Part shown: positions 26,249 to 35,497 of the stretch, piece by piece
Layout of the letters: every line of letters starts with the position of its first letter
Numbering within the stretch: the first letter of the stretch is position 1
Assembly (NCBI GenBank): GCA_934255515.1
Contig: CAKQON010000004.1
Location: forward strand, 3,794-67,793
Reading direction: 5' to 3'
From: an uncultured Sutterella sp.
GTDB taxonomy: Bacteria > Pseudomonadota > Gammaproteobacteria > Burkholderiales > Burkholderiaceae_F
Length of the DNA: 64,000 nt
Notes under the pieces: generated by a model
The model's input: the letters and a program-made list of their open reading frames with translations, nothing else
Databases searched by the model: none
Told to the model about the DNA's origin: nothing
Program-made: the position numbers and the translations under genes

Positions 26249-27139
26249 ATGCAGCTCATCATCGTCACGGGACTCTCCGGCGGCGGCAAGTCGATTGCCG
26301 TGCGTCAGCTTGAAGACAGCGGCTTTTACTGCATCGACAACCTTCCGGGCGAATTCCTTCTCCCCGTTGCGAAAAGCCTCGCCGCAAGCGGCACGCGCGC
26401 TGCGGCCGTGGCGATCGACGCACGCTCGCACGCCACTTTTGACAAGGCGCTCGAAGCGTTTGAGGAATTGAAGCGCAAAGGGTTTGATATGCGCGTGCTC
26501 TTTCTCACCGCTTCGAATGAGGAACTCATCCGGCGCTTCTCAGAAACTCGCCGCCGGCATCCTTTAAGCACGCATGCAGAGCATCTCGACCAGGAACTGA
26601 CGCTTCAGGAAGCCATCCGGCTCGAGCGGGCGCTCCTCGCGCCCGTTACGCAGATCGCCCACGTCATGGACACGAGCCGTCTGCTGCCGTCGCAGCTGCG
26701 CCGCTGGGTGCAACAGTTCATCGGGGCGCCGTCCGCCAAGCTGACGCTCACCTTTGAATCTTTCGGCTATAAGCGCGGCCTTCCCTTCGCCTCAGACCTT
26801 GTCTTCGACGTGCGGTGCCTGCCGAACCCCTACTACCTGCCGGAACTGCGGCCTCTCACAGGAATGGACAAGCCCGTTGCCGACTATCTCACAGAACAGC
26901 CTCTTGTCGGAGAAATGATTGCCGACATTGCGCACTTCATCGAAAAGTGGCTCCCGCATTACACCGCGCAGAACAGGCACTACCTCACGGTATGCATCGG
27001 CTGCACGGGCGGTCAGCACCGATCCGTTTATGTTGCAGAGGCGCTCGGCCGCCACTTTTCCGATCGTGCGGGAACGATCGTCCGTCACCGGGCAATCGAA
27101 GCCAATACACCTCAGGAAGCAAAGCTTCAGACGGAGTAG
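26249..27139 (+). CDS. rapZ: RNase adapter protein RapZ
   Basis: 296 residues with Walker A GLSGGGKS (8-15), FESFGYKRGLPF, FDVRCLPNPYY and the C-terminal signature CTGGQHRSVYVAE. In enterobacteria RapZ binds glucosamine-6-phosphate and guides GlmZ sRNA to RNase E, tuning GlmS and cell-wall precursor supply. ATG 26249 gives the standard N-terminus; the frame to 26135 overlaps ptsN and is rejected. Its last 13 bases overlap the end of mutY on the other strand, with no terminator between. Confidence 0.95.
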   Translation: MQLIIVTGLSGGGKSIAVRQLEDSGFYCIDNLPGEFLLPVAKSLAASGTRAAAVAIDARSHATFDKALEAFEELKRKGFDMRVLFLTASNEELIRRFSETRRRHPLSTHAEHLDQELTLQEAIRLERALLAPVTQIAHVMDTSRLLPSQLRRWVQQFIGAPSAKLTLTFESFGYKRGLPFASDLVFDVRCLPNPYYLPELRPLTGMDKPVADYLTEQPLVGEMIADIAHFIEKWLPHYTAQNRHYLTVCIGCTGGQHRSVYVAEALGRHFSDRAGTIVRHRAIEANTPQEAKLQTE

Positions 27140-28191
27140 CCGGCAACCTTGAGCGCGGCCTTTGCAAGCATCCGTACGGGTGCCGGCATCCCGGGCAATT
27201 CATCCCGCCCGGGGAGAAATGCGCTGTAGCCTTCGGCCTTCAACGCTCCCTCATGCGAAATAAACGCTGCGGCCTGAATGAAAAGCCGCTGATGCGTGAG
27301 CTCTCGCTGGGAATTTCCCAGGCAAACCGTCTTCCACTCGGTATCAAGACCAAAATCCGAAGGAAATAACAGCCCCTTCGACTCTTCAACAGGAATTTCC
27401 CGCACGCAGGGTACCCAAAGCCCACGCCAGATTGAGTCGCTGTTCGGGCGCAGCCAAAGTCCTTCAGCAGAAACAGCAAACCCAAGAAGCAGATGCCGCT
27501 CTTTTTTCTCGAGAGATTTCTTGGGCTTTGGGAAATCCTCCGGATTAGCATCCGCGCTCCGGCAGAAAGTCCGAACCGGGCACAGCGTGCATTTTGGATT
27601 TCGTTTGCAGCAAATCTGGCTTCCGAGATCCATGAGCCCCTGCGTATAGTCCGCAATCAGGTCGCTTCCGGGCAGAAGCGCCTTCGCGCATTGCCGGACC
27701 TTTTTTTCAAAGGTCTTTTGACCTATCCGACCGGGGATCATCCGAAGCCTTGCAAAGACACGCTTGACGTTGCCGTCGACCATCGGGTATTTGGCTTCAT
27801 GACTCGTAAAGGCCGCCACGGCCGCTGCTGTTGAGGGGCCAACGCCCGGAAGCGTCAGCAGATCCTGTACGCGTGTCGGAAACTTTCCTGCAAGATTGGA
27901 TACGACATGCGCGGCAGCGCGCTGCAGATTTCTTGCCCGGGCGTAATACCCGAGTCCGGCCCAAAGCCGCATGAGCTCCTCTTCAGGAGCTTCTGCGAGC
28001 GATTCTGCCGTCGGGAATCTTTTCAGAAATCTCTCGTAATAGGGGATCACCGTGGCTACCTGCGTCTGCTGCAGCATGACTTCGGACACAAGCCGTTCAT
28101 AGGGTGTATCAAAAGCCTGCCACGGTAGCGTGCGTCTGCCGCATGAGCGCTGCCATTCAACAAGCGTGCGGGAAAAGGTCGTCTCAGTCAT
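27127..28191 (-). CDS. mutY: A/G-specific adenine glycosylase
   Basis: 354 residues: HhH-GPD fold with SEVMLQQTQVATVIPYYERF (catalytic Glu), the helix-hairpin-helix LLTLPGVGPSTAAAV, the catalytic Asp in VDGNVKRV and the iron-sulphur ligands C-x6-C-x2-C-x5-C in the ICCKRNPKCTLCPVRTFC stretch, followed by a C-terminal NUDIX-like domain. It removes adenine opposite 8-oxoguanine. ATG 28191 starts the normal family N-terminus; the frame continues upstream to 28530 without similarity. It is convergent with rapZ and divergent from the TPR gene. Confidence 0.95.
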   Translation of the reverse strand: MTETTFSRTLVEWQRSCGRRTLPWQAFDTPYERLVSEVMLQQTQVATVIPYYERFLKRFPTAESLAEAPEEELMRLWAGLGYYARARNLQRAAAHVVSNLAGKFPTRVQDLLTLPGVGPSTAAAVAAFTSHEAKYPMVDGNVKRVFARLRMIPGRIGQKTFEKKVRQCAKALLPGSDLIADYTQGLMDLGSQICCKRNPKCTLCPVRTFCRSADANPEDFPKPKKSLEKKERHLLLGFAVSAEGLWLRPNSDSIWRGLWVPCVREIPVEESKGLLFPSDFGLDTEWKTVCLGNSQRELTHQRLFIQAAAFISHEGALKAEGYSAFLPGRDELPGMPAPVRMLAKAALKVAGYSV

Positions 28192-28283
28192 GAAGGGATC
28201 CAAGGGAAACATTGGGCCGCACATTCTCTCACGCAGGCCGAAGAAACACCTTGAGACTTTCGCAAACTGAACAGCATAAGGTA

Positions 28284-28308
28284 CCGACGCCGCGTCGGCA
28301 GATACAAT
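28284..28308 (+). promoter_or_regulatory. Inverted repeat beside a -10-like element upstream of the TPR gene
   Basis: CCGACGC (28284-28290), one central C, GCGTCGG (28292-28298) form a perfect inverted repeat. TACAAT (28303-28308), five of six matches to the sigma-70 -10 box, starts five bases later. No good -35 hexamer is seen. The dyad would lie in the promoter spacer, where a repressor or MerR-type activator could act. Confidence 0.45.
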
Positions 28309-28375
28309 GATCCGACTTATGCCGGCACTCCCGGACCCTGCCGGCCACACCGAAAGAATTACAAAAGGACGCATT

Positions 28376-30133
28376 ATGCCCACGGGCAGATTCAGTTCAC
28401 TCTCCGCCGCAGTTCTTGCCGCTGCCGCCATGACTGCAGCGCACGCCATGCCCGGCATGCCGGCAGGACATCCTGCCGTTTCCATGCCCGACCGCACGCT
28501 TTTTGAACTCATTGCCGCCGGCGTCGCCATTCATCGCAATGATCCGGACTTTGCGTATGCCGCCTGGATGAACGTGGCGCAAAAAGAGCGCAACCCTGAA
28601 ATCGCCGAACTCGCTTGGCAGGCGGCTGTAGCCTCCCGTCAGCCGGAAAAAGCGCTCGAAGCGGCCAAACTCTGGCTGTGCCTTGATCCCAAATCCGAAA
28701 AGGCCCTTCAGACAATCCTGGCTGACGCCGTTGAGCGGAACGATCAGCAGGGGATCCTGGACACGCTCGCCCAAATGGAAAAAGCGCTTTCCCCGGGCGA
28801 CGAGAAGAAGGGAGACTGGATTGAACATCTCCTTGACGTGCTCGGTCATACGGCCAAGCCGGGTGCGGGGCTTCAGAAACTCAGCGATGCGCTTGCTCCC
28901 TATGCTGCCCGCTACCCGAAGCGCGCCGACATCGGCATCGGCTATGCGCAGCTTCTTTCTCGCTCAGGGAAAATGGCGCTCGCCTGCACGCGTGCCGAAA
29001 GTGCCATCCGTCAGGCGCCCGACGACCCTGAACTTTTAGGGCGCGCAGCCGACATCTGCTGGCCTGCCGATACGGCAAAGACGCGCGCTCTTCTGAGTCA
29101 GTACCTCAGGCGACACCCGGACGACAGTCTCGTACTTCTGATTTCCGGCCGCGTCGAGCAGCGGCTCGGCGAGCGCGCTCAGGCGCTCGCCACGCTCGAC
29201 CGCGCCATGAAGAAAGGCACGAAGGACGCCCGCATTGCGCTCAACGCAGGACAGCTTGCCGCCGATCTCAATGATGCCGCCCGAACGGAAAAATTCCTTC
29301 TGCGCTATGTGGAGCTGCTGAGAGAAGAAAGTGAAGAAATTGATCTCTCGCGTCTTGAAGTGTGGCTTCAGATGGGCAATGCCGCGCTCATGCAGAAGTC
29401 GCCCGAACGCGCCGCCGAGTATTTCCATGAACTACAGGGCGGCCCCTTTGCGCTTCAGGCGCGCATCCGCGAGGCGCTTGCTCTCACGGACATGGGCAGG
29501 AACGATGATGCGCTCCTCGTTCTCAGAAAAGCCCGCGAGACGCTCCCGCTGGATGCTGCCGCCCTCTATTCGGCTGAAACGAAGCTTCTTCTCGAACTTA
29601 ATCGCCGGGATGATGCGGTAAAGCTCATCACGGAAGCCGTTGAAAAGCTCCCGTCTGAACCCGGCATCCTCTACGACGCCGCTATGGTTGAGGAAGAATC
29701 CGGAAATACTGCCGCCGCCGAAAAGCACCTCGAAGCGCTTATCAAGCTCAGCCCCAATCATGCTGAAGCGCTCAACGCTCTCGGCTATCTCTGGGCTGAC
29801 GGTAACCGCAATCTCAAGGAAGCGAGAGAGCTTCTCGAGCGCGCCTACAAGGCCGAACCGCTCAATCCCTTCATTCTGGATTCCATGGGCTGGCTCTGCT
29901 ACCGGGAAGGCCGCCTCAGGGCTGCGGCGGAATTTACGAGCGCCTCGCTCAAGCGCCTCTGGGATGCTGAAGTAGCCGCCCATCTGGTCGAGATCCTCGC
30001 ACGGGACGGGCGCACTGCCGAAGCGGAAAGAATGCTTGCGGACTATGCCGCCCGCACCAGTGCGGAGGAGGCTAAGACCCTGGCCGACAGGCTGTCCATC
30101 AGGCTACCGTCCCTCCCTGAGACGCAGAAATGA
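28376..30133 (+). CDS. Exported tetratricopeptide-repeat protein
   Basis: 585 residues. A signal peptide (FSSLSAAVLAAAAMTAAHA) precedes an all-helical protein with many TPR-like units; clear ones are GNAALMQKSPERAAEYFHEL and the run ALNALGYLWADGNRNLKEAR near residue 480. It should be periplasmic or on the outer membrane and act as a binding scaffold. It is located directly before lolB, with overlapping stop and start codons, which is a common order in betaproteobacteria and suggests an envelope job. ATG 28376 follows AAAGGA and begins the signal peptide; the frame to 28307 adds residues unlike a signal. Confidence 0.88.
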   Translation: MPTGRFSSLSAAVLAAAAMTAAHAMPGMPAGHPAVSMPDRTLFELIAAGVAIHRNDPDFAYAAWMNVAQKERNPEIAELAWQAAVASRQPEKALEAAKLWLCLDPKSEKALQTILADAVERNDQQGILDTLAQMEKALSPGDEKKGDWIEHLLDVLGHTAKPGAGLQKLSDALAPYAARYPKRADIGIGYAQLLSRSGKMALACTRAESAIRQAPDDPELLGRAADICWPADTAKTRALLSQYLRRHPDDSLVLLISGRVEQRLGERAQALATLDRAMKKGTKDARIALNAGQLAADLNDAARTEKFLLRYVELLREESEEIDLSRLEVWLQMGNAALMQKSPERAAEYFHELQGGPFALQARIREALALTDMGRNDDALLVLRKARETLPLDAAALYSAETKLLLELNRRDDAVKLITEAVEKLPSEPGILYDAAMVEEESGNTAAAEKHLEALIKLSPNHAEALNALGYLWADGNRNLKEARELLERAYKAEPLNPFILDSMGWLCYREGRLRAAAEFTSASLKRLWDAEVAAHLVEILARDGRTAEAERMLADYAARTSAEEAKTLADRLSIRLPSLPETQK

Positions 30134-30627
30134 TGCAGCGACGACTCGTCCTTTCCGCGCTGGCCGCAGCGCTTCTCGTGGGCGGCTGCGCCGCACCGCT
30201 CGCGAATGCGCATACGTGGAAGGGGCGCTTCGCGCTCCGAAGCGAAAAGGGAAACCTCTCCGGACGCTTTGAGCTCACCGACGCCCCGGATCTTCTGCGG
30301 CTCGATCTTCTTACGCCGCTTTCGGGCATCCTCGCGCGCATCGAGGAAACGTCTGACGGTGCAGTCTTCATGAAAAGCCTCTCGGATCCAGGAATCAAGG
30401 GCCAAAACCTTGAAGCGCTCATGGAGTCGCTCCTCGGATTCACGCTGCCGGTTCACGATCTTCTCGCCCTTTTGAGAGCGGGAGCAGCCGCCCGGGATCT
30501 TTCATCCCGAAACTGGCAGTGCCGCATTCTCTCGAGACTCCCAGACGGCGCTCCGCAGCGTCTTCGCATTGAGCGCGCCGCCCCGAATGCCCTTCAGGTC
30601 ACGCTTTTCATTGATGAGGCTCACTGA
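30130..30627 (+). CDS. lolB: Outer-membrane lipoprotein receptor LolB
   Basis: 165 residues: signal peptide with lipobox LVGGC (Cys about residue 21) and a LolB-type half beta-barrel (HTWKGRFALRSEKGNLSGRF, FTLPVHDLLALLRA). LolB takes lipoproteins from LolA and inserts them in the outer membrane. It is short compared with about 205 residues in E. coli. It overlaps the TPR gene stop and its TGA shares a base with the ispE ATG. Two adjacent ATGs (30130, 30133) are possible. Placement before ispE supports the name. Confidence 0.88.
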   Translation: MMQRRLVLSALAAALLVGGCAAPLANAHTWKGRFALRSEKGNLSGRFELTDAPDLLRLDLLTPLSGILARIEETSDGAVFMKSLSDPGIKGQNLEALMESLLGFTLPVHDLLALLRAGAAARDLSSRNWQCRILSRLPDGAPQRLRIERAAPNALQVTLFIDEAH

Positions 30628-31541
30628 TGACCTCTGTTTCTCAGGCGCCGCGCAGGTTCATCGGCCTTCCGGCACCGGCAAAGCTCAATCTTTTTCTCCA
30701 TGTCATCGGCCGCCGCGCCGACGGGAAGCATCTTCTCGAATCCATCTTCATACTGATTGACCTCGCCGACGAGCTCGACTTCACGCTCCGCGATGACGGC
30801 GCAATCGTCCGTACGGGGGATCTTGAGTGCGAGGCTGAGAAGGATCTCTGCGTACGCGCCGCTGCCGCTCTTCAGGAAGCCGCAGGGAAGCCTCCGGCGG
30901 GCGCGGAAATTCACGTGAAGAAGCGCATCCCGGCCGGTGCCGGCATGGGAGGCGGGAGTTCCGACGCCGCAACAACCCTTATTGCGCTCAATCGTCTCTG
31001 GGGGCTGGACCTCCCCCGGGAGGAGCTTACCCGAATAGGCGAAGCGCTCGGCGCCGACATTCCCTTCTTCATCAGAGGGGAAAATGCGTTCGTTGAGGGC
31101 ATCGGAGAAATCATCACTCCGATGGATGTTCCTCCTGCCGAATACGCTGTCCTCTGGCCCGGACGCGGTGTTTCCACTGCGAAAATTTTCTCTTCCCCTT
31201 CCTTGACAAGGGATAGTGAATCCTTGAAAATAGCCATCTTTTCCGACTTACTCCGGAACCGCTGGCCTGAGCTCCCCGGACATAATGACCTGCAGAAAAC
31301 TGCAGTCGGTCTTGAGCCTGCGATCCTTCAAGCCCTGGACGCCCTTGCGCCCTTCGGCGAAGCCCGCATGACCGGCTCCGGAAGCGCTGTCTTCGCACTG
31401 AACAGGACCGGTTCGGCCGAATCTGCATCTCTGAGGGAACGCATCCCTGTTGACTGGCGTTTCTTCAGCGTTCGCAGCCTCCCCGAACATCCGCTCTGCG
31501 CGTGGACGCGCAGTGCCGAAGAAGAAAGCACAGGGGTGTAG
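30627..31541 (+). CDS. ispE: 4-diphosphocytidyl-2-C-methyl-D-erythritol kinase
   Basis: 304 residues of the GHMP kinase family: PAPAKLNLFLHVIGRRADG at the N-terminus and the ATP loop PAGAGMGGGSSDAATTLI (about 108-125). It phosphorylates CDP-ME in the MEP isoprenoid pathway. Its ATG shares a base with the lolB stop. The stop TAG (31539-31541) lies inside the tRNA-Gln gene, giving a 10-nt overlap, so processing of the tRNA must cut the end of this coding sequence. Confidence 0.95.
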   Translation: MTSVSQAPRRFIGLPAPAKLNLFLHVIGRRADGKHLLESIFILIDLADELDFTLRDDGAIVRTGDLECEAEKDLCVRAAAALQEAAGKPPAGAEIHVKKRIPAGAGMGGGSSDAATTLIALNRLWGLDLPREELTRIGEALGADIPFFIRGENAFVEGIGEIITPMDVPPAEYAVLWPGRGVSTAKIFSSPSLTRDSESLKIAIFSDLLRNRWPELPGHNDLQKTAVGLEPAILQALDALAPFGEARMTGSGSAVFALNRTGSAESASLRERIPVDWRFFSVRSLPEHPLCAWTRSAEEESTGV

Positions 31542-31606
31542 CCAAGCGGTAAGGCACCGGATTTTGATTCCGGCTACCGAAGGTTCGATTCCTTCCACCC
31601 CTGCCA
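31532..31606 (+). tRNA. tRNA-Gln (anticodon TTG), CCA encoded
   Basis: A full cloverleaf is visible: acceptor AGGGGTG (31532-31538) with CACCCCT (31596-31602), D-arm with AAGCGGTAAGGC, anticodon stem CCGGA/TCCGG around loop TTTTGAT (anticodon TTG), T-arm with GGTTCGATTCC, discriminator G603 and encoded CCA (31604-31606). The first ten bases are also the end of ispE. It lies between ispE and prs, the usual betaproteobacterial position. Confidence 0.97.
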
Positions 31607-31701
31607 GATCCCCGGGATCGTCAGACAACTGATGTCTCGGCGGAGCGCCCTGGCGGACACCCTCGCCAGTCTCAACCCAACCCCAAGTGAGAGCAGAAAT
31701 C

Positions 31702-32661
31702 ATGGTCCCCATGGTGCCGGAAAGCATGATGGTCTTTGCAGGCAATGCCAATCCCAAGCTTGCCCAGGCCGTCACCGAATATCTCCACATTCCCCTCGGC
31801 CGCGCGTCGGTTGCCCGCTTCAGCGACGGCGAGGTCAGCGTTCAGCTACTGGATACGGTCCGCGGCAAGGACGTTTTCGTTCTGCAGAGCACCTGTGCTC
31901 CGACGAACGACAATCTGATGGAGCTGCTGATCATGGTGGACGCGCTCAAGCGCGCTTCTGCCCGCCGCATCACGGCTGCGATTCCCTATTACGGCTATGC
32001 CCGTCAGGACCGCCGTCCGCGTTCGGCCCGCGTCGCCATCTCGGCGAAGGTTGTCGCCAACATGCTCCAGTCCGCCGGCGTTGATCACGTCCTGACGATG
32101 GACCTGCATGCCGACCAGATTCAGGGCTTCTTCGACATCCCCGTCGACAATATTTACGCCACGCCGGTGCTCCTCGCCGACCTGCACGCCCGTCACCTCG
32201 AGAACCCGATCGTGGTTTCTCCGGATGTCGGCGGCGTCGTCCGCGCCCGCGCCATGGCGAAGGCCATCGAATCTGATCTCGCCATCATCGACAAGCGCCG
32301 TCCGCGCGCCAATGTCGCTGAGATCATGAACATCATCGGCGATGTGAAGGGCCGCACCTGCATCATCACCGACGACATCGTCGACACCGCCGGCACGCTC
32401 TGCAATGCCGCAGGCGCCCTCAAGGAGCGCGGTGCGCTCGGCGTTGTGGCCTACATCACACATCCGGTGCTCTCGGGCGCCGCGATCGATCGCATTACCA
32501 ATTCCGCTCTGGACGAGCTGGTCGTGACGGATACCATTCCGCTCTCGCCCGCCGCCCAGGCGTGCCCGAAGATCCGCCAGGTCTCCTGCGCGGCCATCAT
32601 CGGCGAAACCCTCTCGCGCATCGCGCGCGAAGCCTCCGTGAGCAGCCTGTTCGCGGAGTAA
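31702..32661 (+). CDS. prs: Ribose-phosphate pyrophosphokinase
   Basis: 319 residues with [13 protein letters not shown] start ([16 protein letters not shown]), the ATP/Mg loop [21 protein letters not shown] and the PRPP-binding loop [14 protein letters not shown]. It makes PRPP for nucleotides, histidine and tryptophan. ATG 31702 was preferred over an in-frame GTG at 31687 on length grounds. The tRNA-Gln gene ends 95 nt upstream, and the mRNA 5' end may be formed by tRNA processing. Confidence 0.96.
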   Translation: MVPMVPESMMVFAGNANPKLAQAVTEYLHIPLGRASVARFSDGEVSVQLLDTVRGKDVFVLQSTCAPTNDNLMELLIMVDALKRASARRITAAIPYYGYARQDRRPRSARVAISAKVVANMLQSAGVDHVLTMDLHADQIQGFFDIPVDNIYATPVLLADLHARHLENPIVVSPDVGGVVRARAMAKAIESDLAIIDKRRPRANVAEIMNIIGDVKGRTCIITDDIVDTAGTLCNAAGALKERGALGVVAYITHPVLSGAAIDRITNSALDELVVTDTIPLSPAAQACPKIRQVSCAAIIGETLSRIAREASVSSLFAE

Positions 32662-32671
32662 TGAGCAAAGC

Positions 32672-32710
32672 GGCGCGGAGTTGGTCGCGATTCCCGCCGC
32701 GCTCTTTTTC
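32672..32710 (+). terminator. Terminator or attenuator between prs and rplY
   Basis: GCGCGG (32673-32678) pairs with CCGCGC (32697-32702), plus one flanking G-T pair, followed by TCTTTTTCTT. The loop of 18 bases is large, so termination may be partial. Confidence 0.65.
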
Positions 32711-32741
32711 TTAATTAATCATCACTCCTGAGGAGTTACCA

Positions 32742-33380
32742 ATGAAAGTCATCGCCACCACGCGCAAGGCGCAAGGTACGGGTGCGAGCCGCCGTCTGCG
32801 TCGTGCGGACAAGCTGCCGGGCATCGTCTACGGCGGCAACCAGCCCGCTGCGCCGATCGAGCTCGAACACAATCCGATCTTCTTTGCCCTTCGCAAGGAA
32901 AAGTTCCACGCTTCGATCCTGACGATGGAGCTTGACGGCGTCGCGCAGCTCGTTGTTCTGCGCGCCTTCCAGATGCATCCCTACAAGCCGCAGGTCATGC
33001 ACATCGACTTCCAGCGCATCATGCCGGATCAGGAAGTCACGATGCGCGTGCCGCTGCACTTCTCGGGCGACGAAATCAGCCCGGCCGTCAAGGTCTCGAA
33101 GTGCATCATTTCGCACACCGTCTCCTACGTCGAAGTGGCCTGCCTGCCGCGCGATCTTCCGGAATTCATCGAGGTCGACCTCTCGAAGATGGAAGACGGC
33201 ATGACGCTGCACTCCACCGAGCTCGTGGTCCCGGCCGGCGTTCGCGTTGTCACTGACTCCGTTGTCGCCTCCGTCATCACGCCGGTTGAAGAAGTCGTCA
33301 CCGCTCCGGCAGCCGACGCCGCTACTCCGGCTGCTGACGCTGCCGCCGCCGCTGCTCCCGCCGCTGACGCTGCCAAGTAA
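32742..33380 (+). CDS. rplY: 50S ribosomal protein bL25 (CTC form)
   Basis: 212 residues: N-terminal 5S rRNA-binding domain (about 1-95; RRLRRADKLPGIVYGG, QMHPYKPQVMHIDFQRI) and the C-terminal CTC/TL5 domain (about 98-185; VEVACLPRDLPEFIEVDLSK). The last ~25 residues are Ala/Asp/Pro-rich low complexity. It binds 5S rRNA in the central protuberance. A good Shine-Dalgarno GAGGAG precedes ATG 32742. In most relatives pth follows directly; here a DEAD-box helicase intervenes. Confidence 0.96.
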   Translation: MKVIATTRKAQGTGASRRLRRADKLPGIVYGGNQPAAPIELEHNPIFFALRKEKFHASILTMELDGVAQLVVLRAFQMHPYKPQVMHIDFQRIMPDQEVTMRVPLHFSGDEISPAVKVSKCIISHTVSYVEVACLPRDLPEFIEVDLSKMEDGMTLHSTELVVPAGVRVVTDSVVASVITPVEEVVTAPAADAATPAADAAAAAAPAADAAK

Positions 33381-33408
33381 TCCGGCTTTCACAGCCTGAT
33401 TTACACTT

Positions 33409-33455
33409 AAGGGCCCGCTCGACAAATTTGCCGGGGCGGGCCTTTATATTTTTCA
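33409..33455 (+). terminator. Intrinsic terminator after rplY
   Basis: AAGGGCCCGC (33409-33418) pairs with GCGGGCCTT (33436-33444) with one bulged G, followed by TATATTTTT. Confidence 0.82.
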
Positions 33456-33623
33456 AAATTCCCGAATGCGGGGCAGGACCGGGGAACTCATCTCTCCCCA
33501 TTTCGCTTCCTGCCGCACTTCGCCAAAGACTTTTCTCCTGCTGTCCGCCTCATTCTCCATGACTTTCGAGACCTGATGTGCGAGGCCGTTCAGCGCCATC
33601 TCCTACACCGAATCTCAAAAATC

Positions 33624-35447
33624 ATGGCTACATTTGCCGAACTCGGCCTCTCGCCCCAGCTCGTCTCCTCTCTTTCCGCCCTCGGCTTTGAAGAACCCAC
33701 GCCCATTCAGGAGGCCGCCATTCCGGCCATCCTCAAGGGTTCGGACGTTCTCGGCCAGGCCGCTACCGGCACGGGCAAAACCGCGGCCTTTGCGCTCCCC
33801 CTGATCGAGCGCTGGGCGCTCGGTCATGAACCGGGCGAACCCGTCATTCTCGTCCTCACGCCGACCCGCGAGCTCTGCCTCCAGGTCTCCGAATCCTTCC
33901 ACAGCTACGGCCGCGATGCCGGAATCGTGGTTACGCCCATCTACGGCGGACAGGAATACGGCCGTCAGATTCGCGCGCTCAAGCGCGGCACTCACGTTGT
34001 GGTCGCCACGCCGGGACGCGCCCTCGACCACATCAACCGCGGCACGCTGCATCTCGAAAGCATCCAGGCCATCGTGCTTGACGAAGCGGACGAAATGCTC
34101 GACCTCGGCTTTGCCGATGAGCTTGACGCCATCTTCGAAGCGCTCCCGGGCCACGTCCAGACGGCGCTCTTCTCCGCCACACTTCCCCCGCGGATTGCCA
34201 AGATTGCCGACGAACACCTTCAGAATCCCGAACGCATTTCCATCGCCCGCGAGGAAACGCCTGAGGGAGAAGCGCCCAGAGTGCCGCAGATCGCCTATGT
34301 AGTTCCGCGCAACTACCGCACCGCAGCGCTCGGCCGCATTCTTGACCTTGAAGACCCGGAACTCGCCATCATCTTCGCGCGCACCCGCAACGAAGTGGAC
34401 GAACTCACCGAAGCACTGCGCGTGCGCGGCTACAGCGTCGAAGCGCTCCACGGCGGCCTCGATCAGCCGACCCGCGACCGCGTGATGCGCCGTGCCCGCG
34501 CCGGACAGCTCGATGCCATCGTGGCGACCGACGTTGCCGCCCGCGGCATCGACCTCGAAAATCTCACGCACGTCATCAACTTCGGCATTCCGGCTTCCTT
34601 CGAAACGTACGTCCACCGCATCGGACGCACCGGACGCGCCGGACGCACCGGTACGGCGATCACGATCATCGAGCCGCGCGAGCACCGTCAGCTCCGCGCG
34701 CTCGAGCGCTTCACGCGTTCGAAGATTGAGATCCGCACGGTGCCCTCCGCTACCGATGTGCAGGCAAAGCGCCTTGAAGTGACGCGCGGCGCCATTGAGG
34801 AACTCCTCACGGAAGGCGACCTCGACCGCTACCGCGTCATTGTCGAGTCGCTCTGCGAAGAGCACGATCCGATGGACGTTGCGGCAGCTGCCGTGCGCTA
34901 TGCCTTTGAAAACGAAGGCGCCGCCGAGGATGAAATGGAAATTCCGGCCTTCGCCGCCCGTGAACGCCGCGAACCGCGCGAGGAGGGCGACCGCCGCCGC
35001 GGTCCGCGCCAGGATCGCCCGCGCCGCGAACCGTCCGAACCCGAACCCGGCAAGACGCGCCTCTTCATTGGTGCGGGCCGCATTGTCGGCATCCGTCCGG
35101 GCGACATCGTCGGCGCCATTGCCAACGAAGCCAATGTGAGCTCGCGCGTGATCGGCGCTATCGACATCTTTGATCGCTTTACCCTCGCCGATGTGGATTC
35201 GGATGTGGCCAACGACGTGATCGAAGCGCTTCAGGGCGTCCGCTTCAAGGGAGCTCCCGTGACGGTGCGTCTCGACAACGGCGGCAGAAGGAGCGATGAC
35301 GGCGGCCAGAATTACGAACGCCGTCCGCGCGGGCGCATTTTCGACGATCGTCCCCGCCAGCCCCGCTATGACGACAGCCGCTGGGCGCCTCGCGGCGACG
35401 ACCGCTACAGCCGCTTTGACGACGATGACCGCGGCCCCCGCCGCTGA
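33624..35447 (+). CDS. deaD: DEAD-box ATP-dependent RNA helicase (DeaD/CsdA type)
   Basis: 607 residues: Q-motif (FEEPTPIQ), motif [13 protein letters not shown]-box variant DEADE in [17 protein letters not shown] motif, and helicase C domain with [14 protein letters not shown] DbpA-type RNA-binding domain follows (about 480-550, [20 protein letters not shown]), then an Arg/Asp/Gly-rich tail. This order matches DeaD/CsdA, which unwinds RNA in ribosome assembly and mRNA decay at low temperature. ATG 33624 ([10 protein letters not shown]) is the family start though its Shine-Dalgarno is poor; an upstream ATG at 33576 is less likely. It is inserted between rplY and pth. Confidence 0.93.
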   Translation: MATFAELGLSPQLVSSLSALGFEEPTPIQEAAIPAILKGSDVLGQAATGTGKTAAFALPLIERWALGHEPGEPVILVLTPTRELCLQVSESFHSYGRDAGIVVTPIYGGQEYGRQIRALKRGTHVVVATPGRALDHINRGTLHLESIQAIVLDEADEMLDLGFADELDAIFEALPGHVQTALFSATLPPRIAKIADEHLQNPERISIAREETPEGEAPRVPQIAYVVPRNYRTAALGRILDLEDPELAIIFARTRNEVDELTEALRVRGYSVEALHGGLDQPTRDRVMRRARAGQLDAIVATDVAARGIDLENLTHVINFGIPASFETYVHRIGRTGRAGRTGTAITIIEPREHRQLRALERFTRSKIEIRTVPSATDVQAKRLEVTRGAIEELLTEGDLDRYRVIVESLCEEHDPMDVAAAAVRYAFENEGAAEDEMEIPAFAARERREPREEGDRRRGPRQDRPRREPSEPEPGKTRLFIGAGRIVGIRPGDIVGAIANEANVSSRVIGAIDIFDRFTLADVDSDVANDVIEALQGVRFKGAPVTVRLDNGGRRSDDGGQNYERRPRGRIFDDRPRQPRYDDSRWAPRGDDRYSRFDDDDRGPRR

Positions 35448-35497
35448 GCCTCGTCCGCATACGGCCTTATTCACTTGTTCTGAGATTTTTTGCTGAT

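Noticed and set aside
33470-33510. CCCCATTT heat-shock-like -10 box before the DEAD-box gene
   Set aside because: No CTTGAA-type -35 exists at 11-17 bp upstream.
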